Below are positions 10,890 through 12,100 of a stretch of DNA of 12,100 nucleotides, one piece after another (positions within the stretch are counted from its first letter, which is position 1; each line of letters starts with the position of its first letter). Position numbers and translations under genes: made by a program. The stretch is from NCBI GenBank assembly GCA_036267755.1, contig DATAVK010000128.1, positions 1-12,100 on the forward strand, given 5' to 3'. Under the pieces are notes generated by a model. It was not told where the DNA came from. It ran no database searches and saw only the letters and a program-made list of their open reading frames with translations. Source of the DNA: DATAVK01 sp036267755. GTDB lineage: Bacteria > Actinomycetota > Actinomycetes > JAFAQI01.

Positions 10890-12100
10890 GTGGGCTTCGA
10901 CATCCGGGCGCTGATCGAAGAGCGTCGCCTGCAGGCCCGTGACCTGCATGCCACCTATCTCAACGCCCAAGTTCCCCGGACGCTGCGCACCATCGACTTC
11001 GATCGGGTGCTCACCCAGGCGAGCGGAGCGTGGTACGACGACGCCGACGGCAACCGCTACCTCGACTTCCTGTCCGGCTTCGGGGTGCACGGCATCGGCC
11101 GCAACCACCCGGTCGTGCGGCAGGCGCTGCACGACGTGCTCGACGCCGAGCTGGCGGACATGGTGCAGTTCGACCTCCCGCTGCTGCCGGGCCTGCTCGC
11201 CGAGGAGCTGATCTCCCGCTCCCCAGGGATGGATCGGGTCTACTTCTGCAACAGCGGCACGGAGGCCGTCGAGGCCGCCCTGAAGTTCGCTCGCTGCGCA
11301 ACCGGCAACGGCCGGATCCTCTACTGCGACCACGCCTACCACGGGCTGACCGCCGGCTCGCTATCAGTGAACGGCGCGGCTGAGTTCCGGGCCGGGTTCG
11401 GGCCGCTGCTGCCGGACACCTGCGTCCCGCTGGGCGATCTCGACGCGATCGAAGCCGAGCTGCGCCGCGGTGACGTGGCGGCGCTGGTGATCGAGCCGAT
11501 CCAGGGCAAGGGCGTGAACATCGCGCCGCCGGGCTATCTCGCTGCCGCGCAGCGCCTGCTGCACGAGCACGGGGCGTTGCTCATCATCGACGAGGTCCAG
11601 TCGGGCATCGGTCGGACCGGTCGGTTCTACGCCTACGAGCACGACAACATCAGGCCCGACATCGTCACCGTCGCGAAGGCACTCTCCGGTGGGTTCGTGC
11701 CGATCGGCGCGACGCTGGCGCGCCGCGGCATCTTCGAGAAGGTGTATTCCTCGCTCGACCGGGTGTTCGTGCACGCGTCGACCTTCGCCGGGAACGCCCT
11801 CGCAATGACCGCGGGCCTCGCGACCCTTGCCGTCCTCGACGACGAGCACCTGGTGGCCAACGCGGCTCGTCGCGGCGACGAGCTGATGACCGGCCTGCGT
11901 CAGATCGCGGAACGCCACGACCTCATCACCGACATCCGTGGTCGTGGCCTGATGATCGGCATCGAGTTCGGTCGGCCGACCTCGTCACTCACCGCGCGCG
12001 GGCTGTGGCGGATGCTCGACACCGCACGGCGCGGGCTGTTCGCACAACTCGTCGTCGTACCCCTCCACAACCGCCACCGGATCCTCACCCAGGTGGCCGG
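10890..12100 (+). CDS. Class-III PLP aminotransferase (C-terminus cut off)
   Basis: A fold-type-I, PLP-dependent aminotransferase of the class-III (ornithine/acetylornithine/putrescine-like) group, often labelled aspartate aminotransferase family. 403 residues are visible; the stop is beyond the window. Motifs: YLDFLSGFGVHGIGRNHP (57-74), CNSGTEAVEAALKFAR with the phosphate-binding G123-T124, DHAYHG (147-152), IEPIQGKG (201-208), IIDEVQSGIGRTG with the PLP ring aspartate D234, the Schiff-base lysine K263 in TVAKALSGG, and HASTFAGN with T298. All key residues are present. I prefer GTG at 10890 because of the TAATCT box six bases upstream; GTG at 10884 is in frame and would add two residues. 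No Shine-Dalgarno site is visible. It may act with the upstream dehydrogenase, as both would handle a carbonyl/amine pair, but the amino donor and product cannot be read from the sequence. Confidence 0.92.
   Translation, partial: MGFDIRALIEERRLQARDLHATYLNAQVPRTLRTIDFDRVLTQASGAWYDDADGNRYLDFLSGFGVHGIGRNHPVVRQALHDVLDAELADMVQFDLPLLPGLLAEELISRSPGMDRVYFCNSGTEAVEAALKFARCATGNGRILYCDHAYHGLTAGSLSVNGAAEFRAGFGPLLPDTCVPLGDLDAIEAELRRGDVAALVIEPIQGKGVNIAPPGYLAAAQRLLHEHGALLIIDEVQSGIGRTGRFYAYEHDNIRPDIVTVAKALSGGFVPIGATLARRGIFEKVYSSLDRVFVHASTFAGNALAMTAGLATLAVLDDEHLVANAARRGDELMTGLRQIAERHDLITDIRGRGLMIGIEFGRPTSSLTARGLWRMLDTARRGLFAQLVVVPLHNRHRILTQVA

Overview
This window is chromosomal DNA from a GC-rich actinomycete. 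The coding strands use almost only G or C at third codon positions. GTG and TTG starts are common, and every protein I recognise belongs to the conserved actinobacterial block TIGR03960 radical SAM / DUF2344 / rne / rplU / rpmA / obgE / proB / proA. I see no mobile element, CRISPR array, tRNA or rRNA. No gap between genes exceeds 300 bases.

Layout, left to right. On the minus strand, bases 1-4002 hold proA (cut by the window edge), proB, obgE, rpmA (L27) and rplU (L21). They read from right to left, from a clear housekeeping-type promoter at 4086-4114. A small gene of unknown function (4246-4548, 100 aa) points the other way and sits between rplU and rne. It converges on the large RNase E/G gene (7122-4564), and one hairpin spans both stop codons. 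Behind rne are a DUF2344 protein (8031-7264) and its usual partner, a TIGR03960-type radical SAM protein (9976-8054). Right of 9976 the strand switches: a short-chain dehydrogenase (10097-10849) and a class-III aminotransferase (10890 onward, cut by the edge) run rightwards.

The minus-strand block joins ribosome parts and assembly (L21, L27, Obg), RNA decay and maturation (RNase E), the first two steps of proline synthesis from glutamate (ProB, ProA), and a conserved radical SAM / DUF2344 pair of unknown function. The plus-strand pair looks metabolic and its substrates are unassigned.

The coding content is mostly ordinary core genome, and the less expected material is between the genes. Three genes (proA, the radical SAM gene, the aminotransferase gene) have a TAnnnT box exactly six bases before the start codon and no usable Shine-Dalgarno site, which is the layout of leaderless transcripts. 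The dehydrogenase has a weaker version. Hairpins sit at the proB/proA, rpmA/obgE and rne/small-gene junctions and directly in front of the rne ribosome binding site. The small divergent gene has a good ribosome binding site and a possible oxidative-stress-type ECF promoter.
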